Both the position numbers and the translations under genes were made by a program. Below are positions 35,086 to 43,977 of a stretch of DNA of 48,620 bases, one piece after another. The notes under the pieces were generated by a model. It was given only the letters and a program-made list of their open reading frames with translations, made no database searches and was not told the DNA's origin. The first letter of the stretch is position 1. Every line of letters begins with the position of its first letter. This stretch comes from Pontibacter harenae (GTDB lineage: Bacteria; Bacteroidota; Bacteroidia; Cytophagales; Hymenobacteraceae), in assembly GCF_020907245.1 (NCBI RefSeq), contig NZ_JAJJWH010000035.1, forward strand, positions 1-48,620, read 5' to 3'.

Positions 35086-36444
35086 ATGCACAATATTCCC
35101 TTTAAAATATTTATTTTAGATGATGATGTCTGGTATAGCGAATTACTGGAGTACCATCTATCTCTAAATCCAGATTACGCCCTTAAGAAGTTCCATTCGG
35201 CAAAAGAGTGCCTTGCACAGCTACATGAAAGGCCAAATGTCCTTACCCTTGACTACTCTTTACCAGATAAAAACGGAGCAGAAGTACTTAAAAAGATAAA
35301 AGAACAATCTCCTGATACGCAAGTTGTCGTTATCTCTGGTCAGGAAGATGTAGCCACCGCTGTTGATTTGCTGAAGAAAGGGGCTTACGATTATATAGTT
35401 AAGGACGAAGATACTCCCGAAAGGCTTTGGAATACTGTAAATAAAATTCGCGAAAATGTTTCTCTTCGTGAGGAAATTGATCAACTAAAGGAGGAGATTG
35501 GTCAAAAATACGATTTTGGGAAAGTAATCATCGGAAATAGCGATGCCATTAAGCGCGTTTTTTCAATGATGAATAAAGCCTCCAAAACGAATATAACGGT
35601 ATCTATTACAGGCGAAACAGGTACTGGCAAAGAACTTGTCGCAAAAGCCATTCACTACAACGGCCCTAAAAAGAAAAGCCCATATGTAGCTGTAAACGTG
35701 GCTGCCATACCCCGAGAACTAATAGAGAGTGAGTTGTTCGGGCATGAAAAAGGTGCTTTTACTGGTGCCGTTTCCCGCAGGCTAGGTAAGTTTGAAGAAG
35801 CTAACAAAGGAACAATTTTCCTGGACGAGATTGGGGAGCTGGACATAAACCTACAAGCCAAGCTACTGCGCGTACTTCAGGAAAAAGAAATTACACGCGT
35901 TGGCGGAAACACCATTGTGCCAGTTGATGCCCGTATTATAGTAGCAACTCATAAGAACTTAATTGAAGAGGTAAAAAAAGGAAATTTCAGAGAAGACCTT
36001 TACTATCGCCTGTTAGGTTTGCCTGTACATTTGCCACCTTTGCGCGAGCGTGGTAGCGATATATTGGTAATTGCGAAGCATTTTATGGCAGCATTTGCCA
36101 AGGAAAATGGCCTTGGTAAAAAATCTTTTTCGCCTCAGGCGCAGGAAAAGCTTCTCTCCTACTCATACCCTGGAAACGTGCGTGAGCTAAAGGCGCTTGT
36201 AGAGTTGGCAGTTGTACTGGCAGACGATGAAATAATACACGAACATGATATAAATTTCACGGCCAGCCAACCAGAAAAAGATTTCTTTTCTAAAGAACGC
36301 ACTTTAAAGGAATATACAACAGAAATTGTACAGCGGTTCTTAGATAAATATGATCACAACGTACTCTATGTTGCTGATAAACTGGACATTGGAAAGTCCA
36401 CGATCTACCGTATGATTCAGAACAACGAACTTATCTCAAAATAA
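35086..36444 (+). CDS. NtrC-family sigma-54-dependent response regulator
   Basis: A 452-residue activator. The receiver domain spans 1-120: acidic pocket LDDD (11-14), phosphoacceptor D56 in LTLDYSLPDKNG, and K106 in YIVKDED. The AAA+ domain spans about 145-380: Walker A GETGTGKE (176-183), the GAFTGA loop that contacts sigma-54 (223-228), Walker B IFLDEIGE (244-251), and an arginine-finger region near LPPLRERG. A Fis-type helix-turn-helix closes the protein (NVLYVADKLDIGKSTIYRMI). It should remodel RNA polymerase-sigma54 at enhancer-dependent promoters when phosphorylated. The multi-PAS kinase gene follows after 150 bp and is the likely partner. Confidence 0.93.
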   Translation: MHNIPFKIFILDDDVWYSELLEYHLSLNPDYALKKFHSAKECLAQLHERPNVLTLDYSLPDKNGAEVLKKIKEQSPDTQVVVISGQEDVATAVDLLKKGAYDYIVKDEDTPERLWNTVNKIRENVSLREEIDQLKEEIGQKYDFGKVIIGNSDAIKRVFSMMNKASKTNITVSITGETGTGKELVAKAIHYNGPKKKSPYVAVNVAAIPRELIESELFGHEKGAFTGAVSRRLGKFEEANKGTIFLDEIGELDINLQAKLLRVLQEKEITRVGGNTIVPVDARIIVATHKNLIEEVKKGNFREDLYYRLLGLPVHLPPLRERGSDILVIAKHFMAAFAKENGLGKKSFSPQAQEKLLSYSYPGNVRELKALVELAVVLADDEIIHEHDINFTASQPEKDFFSKERTLKEYTTEIVQRFLDKYDHNVLYVADKLDIGKSTIYRMIQNNELISK

Positions 36445-36455
36445 GCACCACCTAA

Positions 36456-36513
36456 GGCAGCAAAAGCAAAACACCTATAACACTACCGTTTTAGGTTATT
36501 TGCTTTTGCTGCC
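36456..36513 (+). terminator. Long hairpin between the regulator and kinase genes
   Basis: Arms GGCAGCAAAAGCAAA (36456-36470) and TTTGCTTTTGCTGCC (36499-36513) are perfect over 15 bp. The 28-nt interior can pair further (ACCTATAAC with GTTTTAGGT). It begins 12 bp after the regulator's stop. The weak T content afterwards makes it either an imperfect terminator or an RNA-processing/attenuation stem that separates expression of the two genes. Confidence 0.6.
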
Positions 36514-36594
36514 ACATGTTATTACTGCCTCTACATCACCACTTTTCTAAAATAGAATAAATTACATTAACTTTCGGAGTTAATTGCAGCTTTT

Positions 36595-39500
36595 ATGGAG
36601 ATTAAAGATGAGGTTGAAGTGCTGCGCCAGCAACTGGAGCAAGAACGCTCTGCACGTTTAAAAGCAGAAGAACTAGTACTTAGAAGAGAGAATGAACTTG
36701 CAGCGCTTCGTGCCAAACAGCACGACAACCTGTACCATCTTGCCCAGATTGACAGCGGAGATTTAGTAGTTCCAGCTCTTCTTTATAATTTACAACACGC
36801 GCTGCTCGTAACAGATGCTGTAGGAAACATTCTTTTTGTCAATAAGCAATTTTGCTCCCTTTTCAAACTTACCCTTTCCCCTGAAAGCCTCATTGGAACT
36901 TCTGCACGTTTATTAGAGAGCCATCATCTTTTCAAGGCAGCAGGCGCTCATAATATGTTAGCCACTAGTGGGAATGCCTTACCTGTAGAAACTTTTACTT
37001 TAGCTGATGGCACTTCTGTAGAAAGAGAGTTTGTACCACTGGTTAGTGAAATACAGTCTTGTGGCTCAGCTTGGATATATCGTAACATCACCTCCAACAG
37101 CAAGCAAGATCATAACCAGGAAGAGGATCCGAACCCTGTCATAAGACTTAGCTATGCAGGTGAAATTCTTTTTGTGAACGCAGCTGGCCTAAAACTACTC
37201 TGCCAAATAACAAAAGAAAGAGTAACAGCCTTTAAGCGACTTCTCCTCCAGAAGCTTTGCACCTTAACCGACGCGAAAATTTCCAATACACTAGAAACAT
37301 ATATAAATGGCAGCCATTACCTGCTGTTTATAGTTCCCGTTTCAGAAAAAGGCTTTGTAAACTATTATTTTACAGATATTAGCGAAAGGCGAAGAGCTGA
37401 ACTTGCTTTGCAAGAAAGCGAGAACTTAATTCGGAATATTACCCGCACGATACCTAACATTGTTTATACCTATGATTTAGAAGATGACGAGAGTGTCTTC
37501 TATAATACGCACATTCAAACTGTTTTAGGTTATACCCAGGAAGATATTGCTTTGATGGATGGGCAGGTGTTCTCAACACTCACTGTACCCGAAGATTGGG
37601 AAAAGCTTTACCATCATGTTTATAAAATGATGCATGCTACAGAAGGTAGCATGGTGGAGGTGGAATATCGTGTTGTGGCTAAAGATGGCAGCGTTAAGCA
37701 CCTGTTGTGCCGAGAGTCTGTTTTCAAGAGAAGAGACAACGGACAGCCAAAACAAATAATAGGGTCTGCCCAGGATGTAACAGATTTACGCCTGCAGAGC
37801 CAAGCTTTGGCAAAACAGAAAGACTTCTACGAATCAATCCTTAACAATGTCCCCTCCGACATCGTGGTTTACAACGCTGATAAGAGGTTTGTATTTGTAA
37901 ACCCTGATGCGGTTTCAGATCCTGACATGAGGAAATGGATTTTTGGGAAATCGAACCAGGAATACGGCGCATTTAGAAATGTTCCCCAAGAGCGTACACT
38001 AAACCGGGAAAAGCAACTAGACAAGGCGCTAAATGAAAAGGTACTGGTGGAGTTTGAAGAACAGATTGAGGCAAGGGATGGCAGAACGCTACATTTCATC
38101 AGGCGTTTAAATCCTGTTTTAGACCAAAACGGCGACGTGAGCCTTGTTGTAGGACATGGGCTAAGTATAACAGAGCTTAAAGTAGCGCAACAGGCCATAG
38201 TGGAGAGCGAAGCCAAAAACAGAGCTATACTAGCGGCCATACCAGACCTCCTGTTCATTATCGATACAAAAGGCATCGTGACGGACATGAATAATGTAGG
38301 ACAGGAACATTTTTCTATACCGCGGGAAGAAATACTAGGCAAAGCCTTAAGTAAACTGCTGCCTCGAAACTTGTCTCATGAGGTAAAATGCCTTATTCAA
38401 AGAGTAATAGTAGGCGGAGCTGCAGAAAAAATTGAATATGAGTTAAATCTTAACGGCTCCAATAAGCATTACGAAATTCGTTTTATCAAATATAATGCAG
38501 AAGAAGTACTCGCCATTGTACGAGATACAACAGATGAAAGAAACGCTGCCCTTGAAATTAAGGAAAAGAACGAGTTCATACGCTTAGTGCTAGACAGCAG
38601 TCCAGACCTGATTTATGTGAAGGATGGATGCGGGAACTTTGTAATGGTTAACCAGGAGTTTGCCAACTTGCTTGGCAGACCAAAAGAAGAAATTATTGGC
38701 AAATCAAATAAAATATTACTTCCAGTTCCAGAAGATAACCAGAAGTATGATACTGCTGATCAGGAAGTTATAATAAATAAAACAGAAGTAGCTACTACTG
38801 AGAAATTTACCACTTCTAATGGCGATGTTTTGTGGTATAATACTTTTAAAAGACCGCTAATTACGAACAATGGTGAGACGCACGTATTAGGCATCTCCAC
38901 CAACATCACAAAACAGCGAAATGCTAGCCAGCAGTTGGAGCAAAGTGAGGAGTTGCACAGGCTTCTCTCCGAAAATTCTCGCGATATTATCTGCCTTCTC
39001 AATACTGACGGCACCTACCAATATGTTTCGAAAAGTGTAACAGAATTTCTTGGTTACACACAGGAAGAACTGCTTCTTAAGTCAAAGCAAGAACTAATTC
39101 ACCCTGACGACAGAGAAAAGGCGTTGCAAAATGGTTTACTGAAGTCTTTAAAGGAGAAAATAAGCACTACTGTTCAACACAGAAAACTGAAAAAGAATGG
39201 GGAGTACGTTTGGGTAGAAACCAACATCAAGCCCATATTTGATGCTGCTGGAGAAATTACTAAGCTTCAGTCCGCCACTAGAGACATCTCCCACAGAAGG
39301 CAGTACGAACAAAAGCTAAAACACAGCGAGAAGAAATACCGCGACCTGATTAACTACAGCCAGGCCTATATCTGTACCCATGATCTGGAGGGACATGTGA
39401 TTTCTGTAAACCCTTACCTCTTACAAATGCTGGGATATGCCGAAGAAGAAATGCTTGGCCAGAAAATGAATAAGTTCTTTCCTGAGCAACATAAAGATAA

Positions 39501-41247
39501 CCTGGACGAGTACCTGGCACAGTTCGAAGGAAGTAATGTGGTAGAAGGAGTTTTAAGTATATTAGATAAGAACAAAGAAGAAAGGTATCTGTTTTACCAC
39601 AACTATAAGGTAGAAGAATCTAACACTGATCCTTATATTATTGCCATTGCCCAAGACATTACCGACAGAATGCAGGCGGAACGGGATTTAATAGAAGCGA
39701 AAGAGGCCGCAGAGGAATCCGCCAGGGTGAAAGAGCATTTCCTGGCAAATATGAGCCACGAAATTAGAACACCGATGAATGGTATACTTGGTATGGCGGA
39801 TTTACTTAAAAAGACTTCGCTGGATGAAGGCCAAAAAAAATACCTCCATATTATCAGGCAGTCTGCTGACAACCTGCTTGTCATCATTAATGATATTTTG
39901 GATGTTGCTAAAATAGAGGCAGGGAAGCTAGAACTGGAGTCGATTCCTTTTGATGTTACGGAAACAGTTAGAGCAACCTTTCAGTCGCTTAGTTACAAAG
40001 CGGAAGAAAAAGATATAGTTTTCTCTCTTGAGCCTTTTGAACTGAAGCATAAAGTGATAGAGGGCGATCCATACAGATTAACACAAATATTGGTGAACCT
40101 ACTAGGTAATGCCATCAAATTTACGGATACGGGTTCTGTAACGCTTTATGCACATCCTATAAAGGAGACACATAACGATCTTACGCTGCGATTTTCTGTA
40201 AAAGACACAGGTATAGGTATACCAGACGATAAGACAGAGCTTATTTTTGAAGGCTTTACGCAGGCTTACACCAGCACTACAAGACAGTACGGCGGCACAG
40301 GCTTAGGCCTGAGTATCTGTAAAAATCTGGTAGAGATGCAAGGCGGAACAATATGGGTAGAAAGTACAGTAGGCGAAGGTAGTTCCTTTAATTTTGAGCT
40401 AACATATCCAAAATGCCTGGAGCATGCCACCCTGCATGAACAGCAGGATGAAGTAGACTTTAAAAGTCTAAGTAATGTTAGGGCGCTTTTGGCCGAAGAC
40501 AATGAAGTCAATGTTTTTTTAGCTCGTTCTATTATGGAAGGTTGGGGCTTTGTGGTAGATGTAGCTTATAATGGTCAGGAGGCATTAGACCTGGTGGAAC
40601 AAAACAACTACGACATTATTTTGATGGATATACAAATGCCAGTGCTAAGCGGTGTGGATGCCACTTATGGTATAAGAGCCAATAAAAATAATGTAAAAGC
40701 AGGTATACCTATTATAGCCCTCACTGCTAATGCTTTGAAAGGTGATGCGGAAAAATATCTTCAGGCTGGCATGAATGCATACCTGTCAAAGCCTTTTGAA
40801 GAAGAAAAACTATTTCTTAAAATTGCAGAACTTATACCTCATGAAGCAAAAGTTTTGAAAAACATCCTACCAGAAGACAAATCTGAGGTTATCGCACCTA
40901 CTCCTGAGCCAGCTCTGTACGACCTGTCTATTATTGAGAAAATGGCTCGTGGTAATGAAGCCTTTATAAAGCGTACAAAGCAGCTGTTCATAGAAACTGT
41001 TCCTGCCTCAGTAGCTGATCTTCAGGAAAAATATGCTTCTGCAGACTTAGTAAGCGTGGGCGCTATAGCACACAAGCTAAAGTCTACGATAGATACTATG
41101 CGAATAGAGACACTTAAGACTGTTGTTCGGGAGATAGAGCAAACTTCAAAATCTGCTGAGAACACTCCTGCCTTAGCGGCAAACATCAATACCTTAACAT
41201 CTGTTTTAAATCAGGTAGTTGAAAGCTTAAAAGCTGATATCGCATAA
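36595..41247 (+). CDS. Tribrid sensor histidine kinase with about eight PAS units, REC and Hpt
   Basis: A 1550-residue soluble-looking kinase with no clear transmembrane segment. It opens with a coiled coil (1-50), followed by PAS-type units at roughly 60-170, 180-265 (degenerate), 275-400, 405-535, 540-655, 660-780, 785-905 and 908-1030. Next are HisKA with phospho-His1055 in MSHEIRTPMNG, HATPase_c with N-box N1172 in LLGNAIKF and G-boxes DTGIGIP and GGTGLGLS, and a receiver domain with D1345 in LMDIQMP. The C-terminal Hpt domain has H1493 in IAHKLKS. All phosphorelay residues are present, so it should run a full His-Asp-His relay. The final acceptor is probably the receiver of the NtrC-type regulator just upstream. 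Signals are likely cytosolic (redox, gas, ligand), but no cofactor motif is evident. Confidence 0.93.
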   Translation: MEIKDEVEVLRQQLEQERSARLKAEELVLRRENELAALRAKQHDNLYHLAQIDSGDLVVPALLYNLQHALLVTDAVGNILFVNKQFCSLFKLTLSPESLIGTSARLLESHHLFKAAGAHNMLATSGNALPVETFTLADGTSVEREFVPLVSEIQSCGSAWIYRNITSNSKQDHNQEEDPNPVIRLSYAGEILFVNAAGLKLLCQITKERVTAFKRLLLQKLCTLTDAKISNTLETYINGSHYLLFIVPVSEKGFVNYYFTDISERRRAELALQESENLIRNITRTIPNIVYTYDLEDDESVFYNTHIQTVLGYTQEDIALMDGQVFSTLTVPEDWEKLYHHVYKMMHATEGSMVEVEYRVVAKDGSVKHLLCRESVFKRRDNGQPKQIIGSAQDVTDLRLQSQALAKQKDFYESILNNVPSDIVVYNADKRFVFVNPDAVSDPDMRKWIFGKSNQEYGAFRNVPQERTLNREKQLDKALNEKVLVEFEEQIEARDGRTLHFIRRLNPVLDQNGDVSLVVGHGLSITELKVAQQAIVESEAKNRAILAAIPDLLFIIDTKGIVTDMNNVGQEHFSIPREEILGKALSKLLPRNLSHEVKCLIQRVIVGGAAEKIEYELNLNGSNKHYEIRFIKYNAEEVLAIVRDTTDERNAALEIKEKNEFIRLVLDSSPDLIYVKDGCGNFVMVNQEFANLLGRPKEEIIGKSNKILLPVPEDNQKYDTADQEVIINKTEVATTEKFTTSNGDVLWYNTFKRPLITNNGETHVLGISTNITKQRNASQQLEQSEELHRLLSENSRDIICLLNTDGTYQYVSKSVTEFLGYTQEELLLKSKQELIHPDDREKALQNGLLKSLKEKISTTVQHRKLKKNGEYVWVETNIKPIFDAAGEITKLQSATRDISHRRQYEQKLKHSEKKYRDLINYSQAYICTHDLEGHVISVNPYLLQMLGYAEEEMLGQKMNKFFPEQHKDNLDEYLAQFEGSNVVEGVLSILDKNKEERYLFYHNYKVEESNTDPYIIAIAQDITDRMQAERDLIEAKEAAEESARVKEHFLANMSHEIRTPMNGILGMADLLKKTSLDEGQKKYLHIIRQSADNLLVIINDILDVAKIEAGKLELESIPFDVTETVRATFQSLSYKAEEKDIVFSLEPFELKHKVIEGDPYRLTQILVNLLGNAIKFTDTGSVTLYAHPIKETHNDLTLRFSVKDTGIGIPDDKTELIFEGFTQAYTSTTRQYGGTGLGLSICKNLVEMQGGTIWVESTVGEGSSFNFELTYPKCLEHATLHEQQDEVDFKSLSNVRALLAEDNEVNVFLARSIMEGWGFVVDVAYNGQEALDLVEQNNYDIILMDIQMPVLSGVDATYGIRANKNNVKAGIPIIALTANALKGDAEKYLQAGMNAYLSKPFEEEKLFLKIAELIPHEAKVLKNILPEDKSEVIAPTPEPALYDLSIIEKMARGNEAFIKRTKQLFIETVPASVADLQEKYASADLVSVGAIAHKLKSTIDTMRIETLKTVVREIEQTSKSAENTPALAANINTLTSVLNQVVESLKADIA

Positions 41248-41289
41248 GTATTATCATCATTTATAGGTTAAGAATACACCTAATGCATA

Positions 41290-41333
41290 AAAAAAGAAGC
41301 CCCAGAACCAGTTGGTTCTGGGGCTTCTTTTTT
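41290..41333. terminator. Strong bidirectional terminator
   Basis: Perfect 21-bp arms (41290-41310 and 41313-41333) have the GC core GAAGCCCCAGAACCA and only GT between the arms. A run of A leads in and a run of T leads out, so it works on both strands. It ends the kinase transcript 43 bp after its stop and would also end any minus-strand transcript coming from 41523. Confidence 0.95.
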
Positions 41334-41523
41334 AGTTAACCAAACCTGCTTCTAGAAAAGAATCAAACACAACAAATTTCGCAGTTGAGACAGTAGAAAT
41401 AACATGACGGTAAGGCTTCATTCTACAAGCAGCAGATTGCTTTAATTTCTGCATTAACCCTAATTCATAACTTAGCTGGTGCGGCTCCCGTTGCTTGAAG
41501 TACAAACATATAAATGTACCCAA
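41332..41523 (-). CDS. Possible 63-residue small protein
   Basis: A minus-strand frame from ATG at 41523 to TAA at 41332-41334, in the otherwise empty 206-bp gap between the kinase terminator and the amidohydrolase gene. The product is basic in its first half (MQKLKQSAACRMKPYRHVIS) with a more hydrophobic end (TAKFVVFDSFLEAGLVN). I recognise no family. In favour: it fills the gap and its stop abuts a terminator with T runs in both directions. Against: it is short, has no visible ribosome site and would start only 16 bp from the divergent gene. Real or chance cannot be decided by eye. Confidence 0.3.
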   Translation of the reverse strand: MGTFICLYFKQREPHQLSYELGLMQKLKQSAACRMKPYRHVISTVSTAKFVVFDSFLEAGLVN

Positions 41524-41539
41524 AATTTAACCTTAGAAT

Positions 41540-42688
41540 ATGCTGCAGGACTTCCAGGAGATTATTCAGATTCGTAGGCACTTGCACCAGCACCCAGAAC
41601 TATCGGGTCAGGAGCATCAAACGGCTGCTTTTATAGTAGAACAACTAGCAATATACAAACCTGACTACGTACTTACTGGACTTGGTGGATCTGGGGTAGT
41701 AGCTGTTTTCCAAGGAAGCACGCCAGAAGGACCAACAGTTCTATTTCGTGCAGAATTAGATGCCTTACCTATAGCGGAAACAAACCTGCAACTAGCACAT
41801 ATTTCTAAAACCACAGGAGTTGGCCACACGTGCGGCCACGACGGACACATTGCAATCCTGCTAGGGATGGCACAGCTCATCTGTAGCAATAAGTTCGAGA
41901 GAGGAAGGGTTATACTTCTTTTCCAACCGGCAGAAGAAACAGGAGCTGGTGCCGATGCAGTTTTGCAGAACAATGAATTTCTGCAGTTAAAACCTGACTA
42001 TGTTTTTGCTTTGCACAACCTGCCATCCTATCCTACGAATCAGGTGGTAGTTCGACAAGGTGTGTTCTCTGCCGCATCCACTGGCCTTATAATAGAACTA
42101 GAGGGAAAAACCTCACACGCAGCCGAACCAGAAAATGGTTTAAACCCTGGCGACGCAATGGCGGAACTGGTACTGGCGGTTAATAATATCGCGGCGGAAA
42201 AAGCGCAATTCGAAGATCTTACAATCTTAACGTTGGTGCATGCCCGTTTAGGTGAAGTTGCATTTGGCACTAATCCTGGCTTTGCTACTGTAATGGCAAC
42301 ATTACGAGCTTATAAAACAGCAGATTTTCAACTGCTTAAAAAATTAGTTCAGGAAAAAGCAGCGTCTATAGCCAAAAGCCATCAATTGAAGTATAGCATC
42401 CAATTTGTAGAGGAATTCCCTGCCACTGTAAATGATTTTAATGCCGTTGAAGAAATAAAAAAGGCAGCATCTCAGTTAGCAATGAAGGTGGTAGAAGCTG
42501 CCCAACCTTTTAGATGGTCTGAAGACTTCGGGCATTTTACAGCCACCTACAAAGGAGCATTATTTGGTTTAGGTGCTGGCGTAAAACAGCCCCAGCTCCA
42601 CCACTCAGATTATGATTTTCCTGATGAACTTATACCCGCAGGTTCACAACTGTTCTACCGTATCGCTCAGAATATCTTAAACTCTTAA
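41540..42688 (+). CDS. M20 family amidohydrolase (N-acyl-amino acid/hippurate hydrolase-like)
   Basis: A 382-residue metallohydrolase of the M20D branch. The start MLQDFQEIIQIRRHLHQHPE is typical of the family. Di-metal ligands are C98 and H100 in VGHTCGHDGHI, E132/E133 in FQPAEETGAGA and H159 in ALHNLP. The last ligand is probably in the QLHHSDYDFPDE segment near 353. The lid domain (about 180-295) holds GKTSHAAEPENGLNP. It would remove acyl groups from amino acids or short peptides in the cytosol. It is 6 bp upstream of alanine racemase, so the pair is one operon, perhaps linked to cell-wall amino-acid recycling. Confidence 0.9.
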   Translation: MLQDFQEIIQIRRHLHQHPELSGQEHQTAAFIVEQLAIYKPDYVLTGLGGSGVVAVFQGSTPEGPTVLFRAELDALPIAETNLQLAHISKTTGVGHTCGHDGHIAILLGMAQLICSNKFERGRVILLFQPAEETGAGADAVLQNNEFLQLKPDYVFALHNLPSYPTNQVVVRQGVFSAASTGLIIELEGKTSHAAEPENGLNPGDAMAELVLAVNNIAAEKAQFEDLTILTLVHARLGEVAFGTNPGFATVMATLRAYKTADFQLLKKLVQEKAASIAKSHQLKYSIQFVEEFPATVNDFNAVEEIKKAASQLAMKVVEAAQPFRWSEDFGHFTATYKGALFGLGAGVKQPQLHHSDYDFPDELIPAGSQLFYRIAQNILNS

Positions 42689-42694
42689 CTCTTT

Positions 42695-43846
42695 ATGATT
42701 CATAGCTCTTATATAGAAATAAGTAAATCAGCACTTCAAAATAATTTGAACTTCCTAAAGTCTCTCATTGGCCCTTCAATTAAGTTTTCGTCTGTTATCA
42801 AGGGCAACGCCTATGGCCATGGTATCGAACAATTTGCACCGCTTGCACAGGAGCTCGGCATCAATCATTTTTCTGTATTCAGTACTGATGAAGCCTTACG
42901 AACCATTAGCTCACTCTCCTCTCCTGCCAATGTCATGATTATGGGCTACATAGATAAACCTGAGCTGGAATGGGCAATATTGAATGATGTTATTTTTTAT
43001 GTTTTTGAGCTAAACAGATTGCAGGAAACAATAAAAGTGGCAAAACTGCTAAAGAAAAAAGCTAAAATAAATCTTGATCTAGAAACTGGCATGAACAGAC
43101 TTGGCATTAATGCCGCTGAACTACCTCAGGTTATAGAAGTGTTACAAGCTAATCAGGAGCATGTACAGGTACATGGTGTATCAACACATTTTGCAGGAGC
43201 CGAAAGTTACCAAAACCATGATCGGGTTATGCAACAGTTTAATGTATACAATACGCTTGTACAAAAGTTTAGCAAGGCCAGTATTAAACCAGAACTTAAA
43301 CATACAGCCTGCTCAGCAGCTGTGGTAGCTTATCCTGATAGCCACATGGACATGGTGCGTGTAGGTATAATGCAGTACGGTCTGTGGCCCAGCCCAGAAA
43401 TATACCAGCAATACATGACTTCACATGAAGTTAAAAAAGACCCTTTGCAGAGAATCATTAGCTGGAAGAGCCGCATCATGACGTTGAAGCACGTAGCCAA
43501 GGGAGAATATGTGGGATATGGCACCTCTTATCAGGCGCCCTCTGATTTGTTATTGGCTGTAGTGCCTGTTGGCTATGCCTGGGGCTATAGCCGCAGCTTA
43601 AGCAACCAAGGGCATGTACTTGTACGAGAACAGGTAGCGAATGTGATAGGAATCATAAACATGAACCTTATGATGATTGACGTAACTGCTATACCAGATG
43701 TGCACCCTGAAGACGAGGTGGTGTTATTAGGTAAACAGGGAAAAGAAAGTATTACCGTACGTTCATTTTCAGAGTTGAGCAGTCAATTAAATTATGAAAT
43801 GCTCACCAGGCTGCCGCTTAATATTCCTCGAGTTGTGGTGTACTAA
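42695..43846 (+). CDS. alr: Alanine racemase
   Basis: A 383-residue PLP-dependent racemase that makes D-alanine for peptidoglycan. The N-terminal barrel carries the PLP lysine K36 in VIKGNAYGHG. LDLETGMNRLGI lies near 129 and HTACSAAVV near 206. The C-terminal beta domain holds the second catalytic base region, VGYGTSYQAPSDLLLAVVPV, then GYAWGYSR and the interface MNLMMIDVT. Length is usual. It follows the amidohydrolase by 6 bp. Many Bacteroidota also have a fused MurF-Alr; this stand-alone form may be a second copy. Confidence 0.93.
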   Translation: MIHSSYIEISKSALQNNLNFLKSLIGPSIKFSSVIKGNAYGHGIEQFAPLAQELGINHFSVFSTDEALRTISSLSSPANVMIMGYIDKPELEWAILNDVIFYVFELNRLQETIKVAKLLKKKAKINLDLETGMNRLGINAAELPQVIEVLQANQEHVQVHGVSTHFAGAESYQNHDRVMQQFNVYNTLVQKFSKASIKPELKHTACSAAVVAYPDSHMDMVRVGIMQYGLWPSPEIYQQYMTSHEVKKDPLQRIISWKSRIMTLKHVAKGEYVGYGTSYQAPSDLLLAVVPVGYAWGYSRSLSNQGHVLVREQVANVIGIINMNLMMIDVTAIPDVHPEDEVVLLGKQGKESITVRSFSELSSQLNYEMLTRLPLNIPRVVVY

Positions 43847-43880
43847 ACTGCGTATTCTAAACCACAACTGCCATAGAAGG

Positions 43881-43935
43881 TTGTTTAAGTATAAATTTAC
43901 GTCACAAAGCAGATCGCAAATTTATACTTAAACAA
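43881..43935. repeat. AT-rich 18-bp perfect inverted repeat
   Basis: Arms TTGTTTAAGTATAAATTT (43881-43898) and their exact complement (43918-43935) flank a 19-nt, more GC-rich loop. It sits between the convergent alr and channel genes and may act as a bidirectional terminator. The low GC of the stem and long loop are unusual for that. Confidence 0.7.
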
Positions 43936-43977
43936 ACACTAAAAATAATCACCTATTTTGATCTAATAAATAAGCAG

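Noticed and set aside
34842..36594. A 14-nt exact repeat TAATTGCAGCTTTT at 34842-34855 and 36581-36594, upstream of the regulator and kinase genes.
   Set aside because: In a 48-kb AT-rich window several 14-nt matches are expected by chance, and only one copy is part of a dyad.
37869..38342. A 157-codon minus-strand frame inside the histidine kinase gene.
   Set aside because: Antisense to PAS units that continue without a break on the plus strand.
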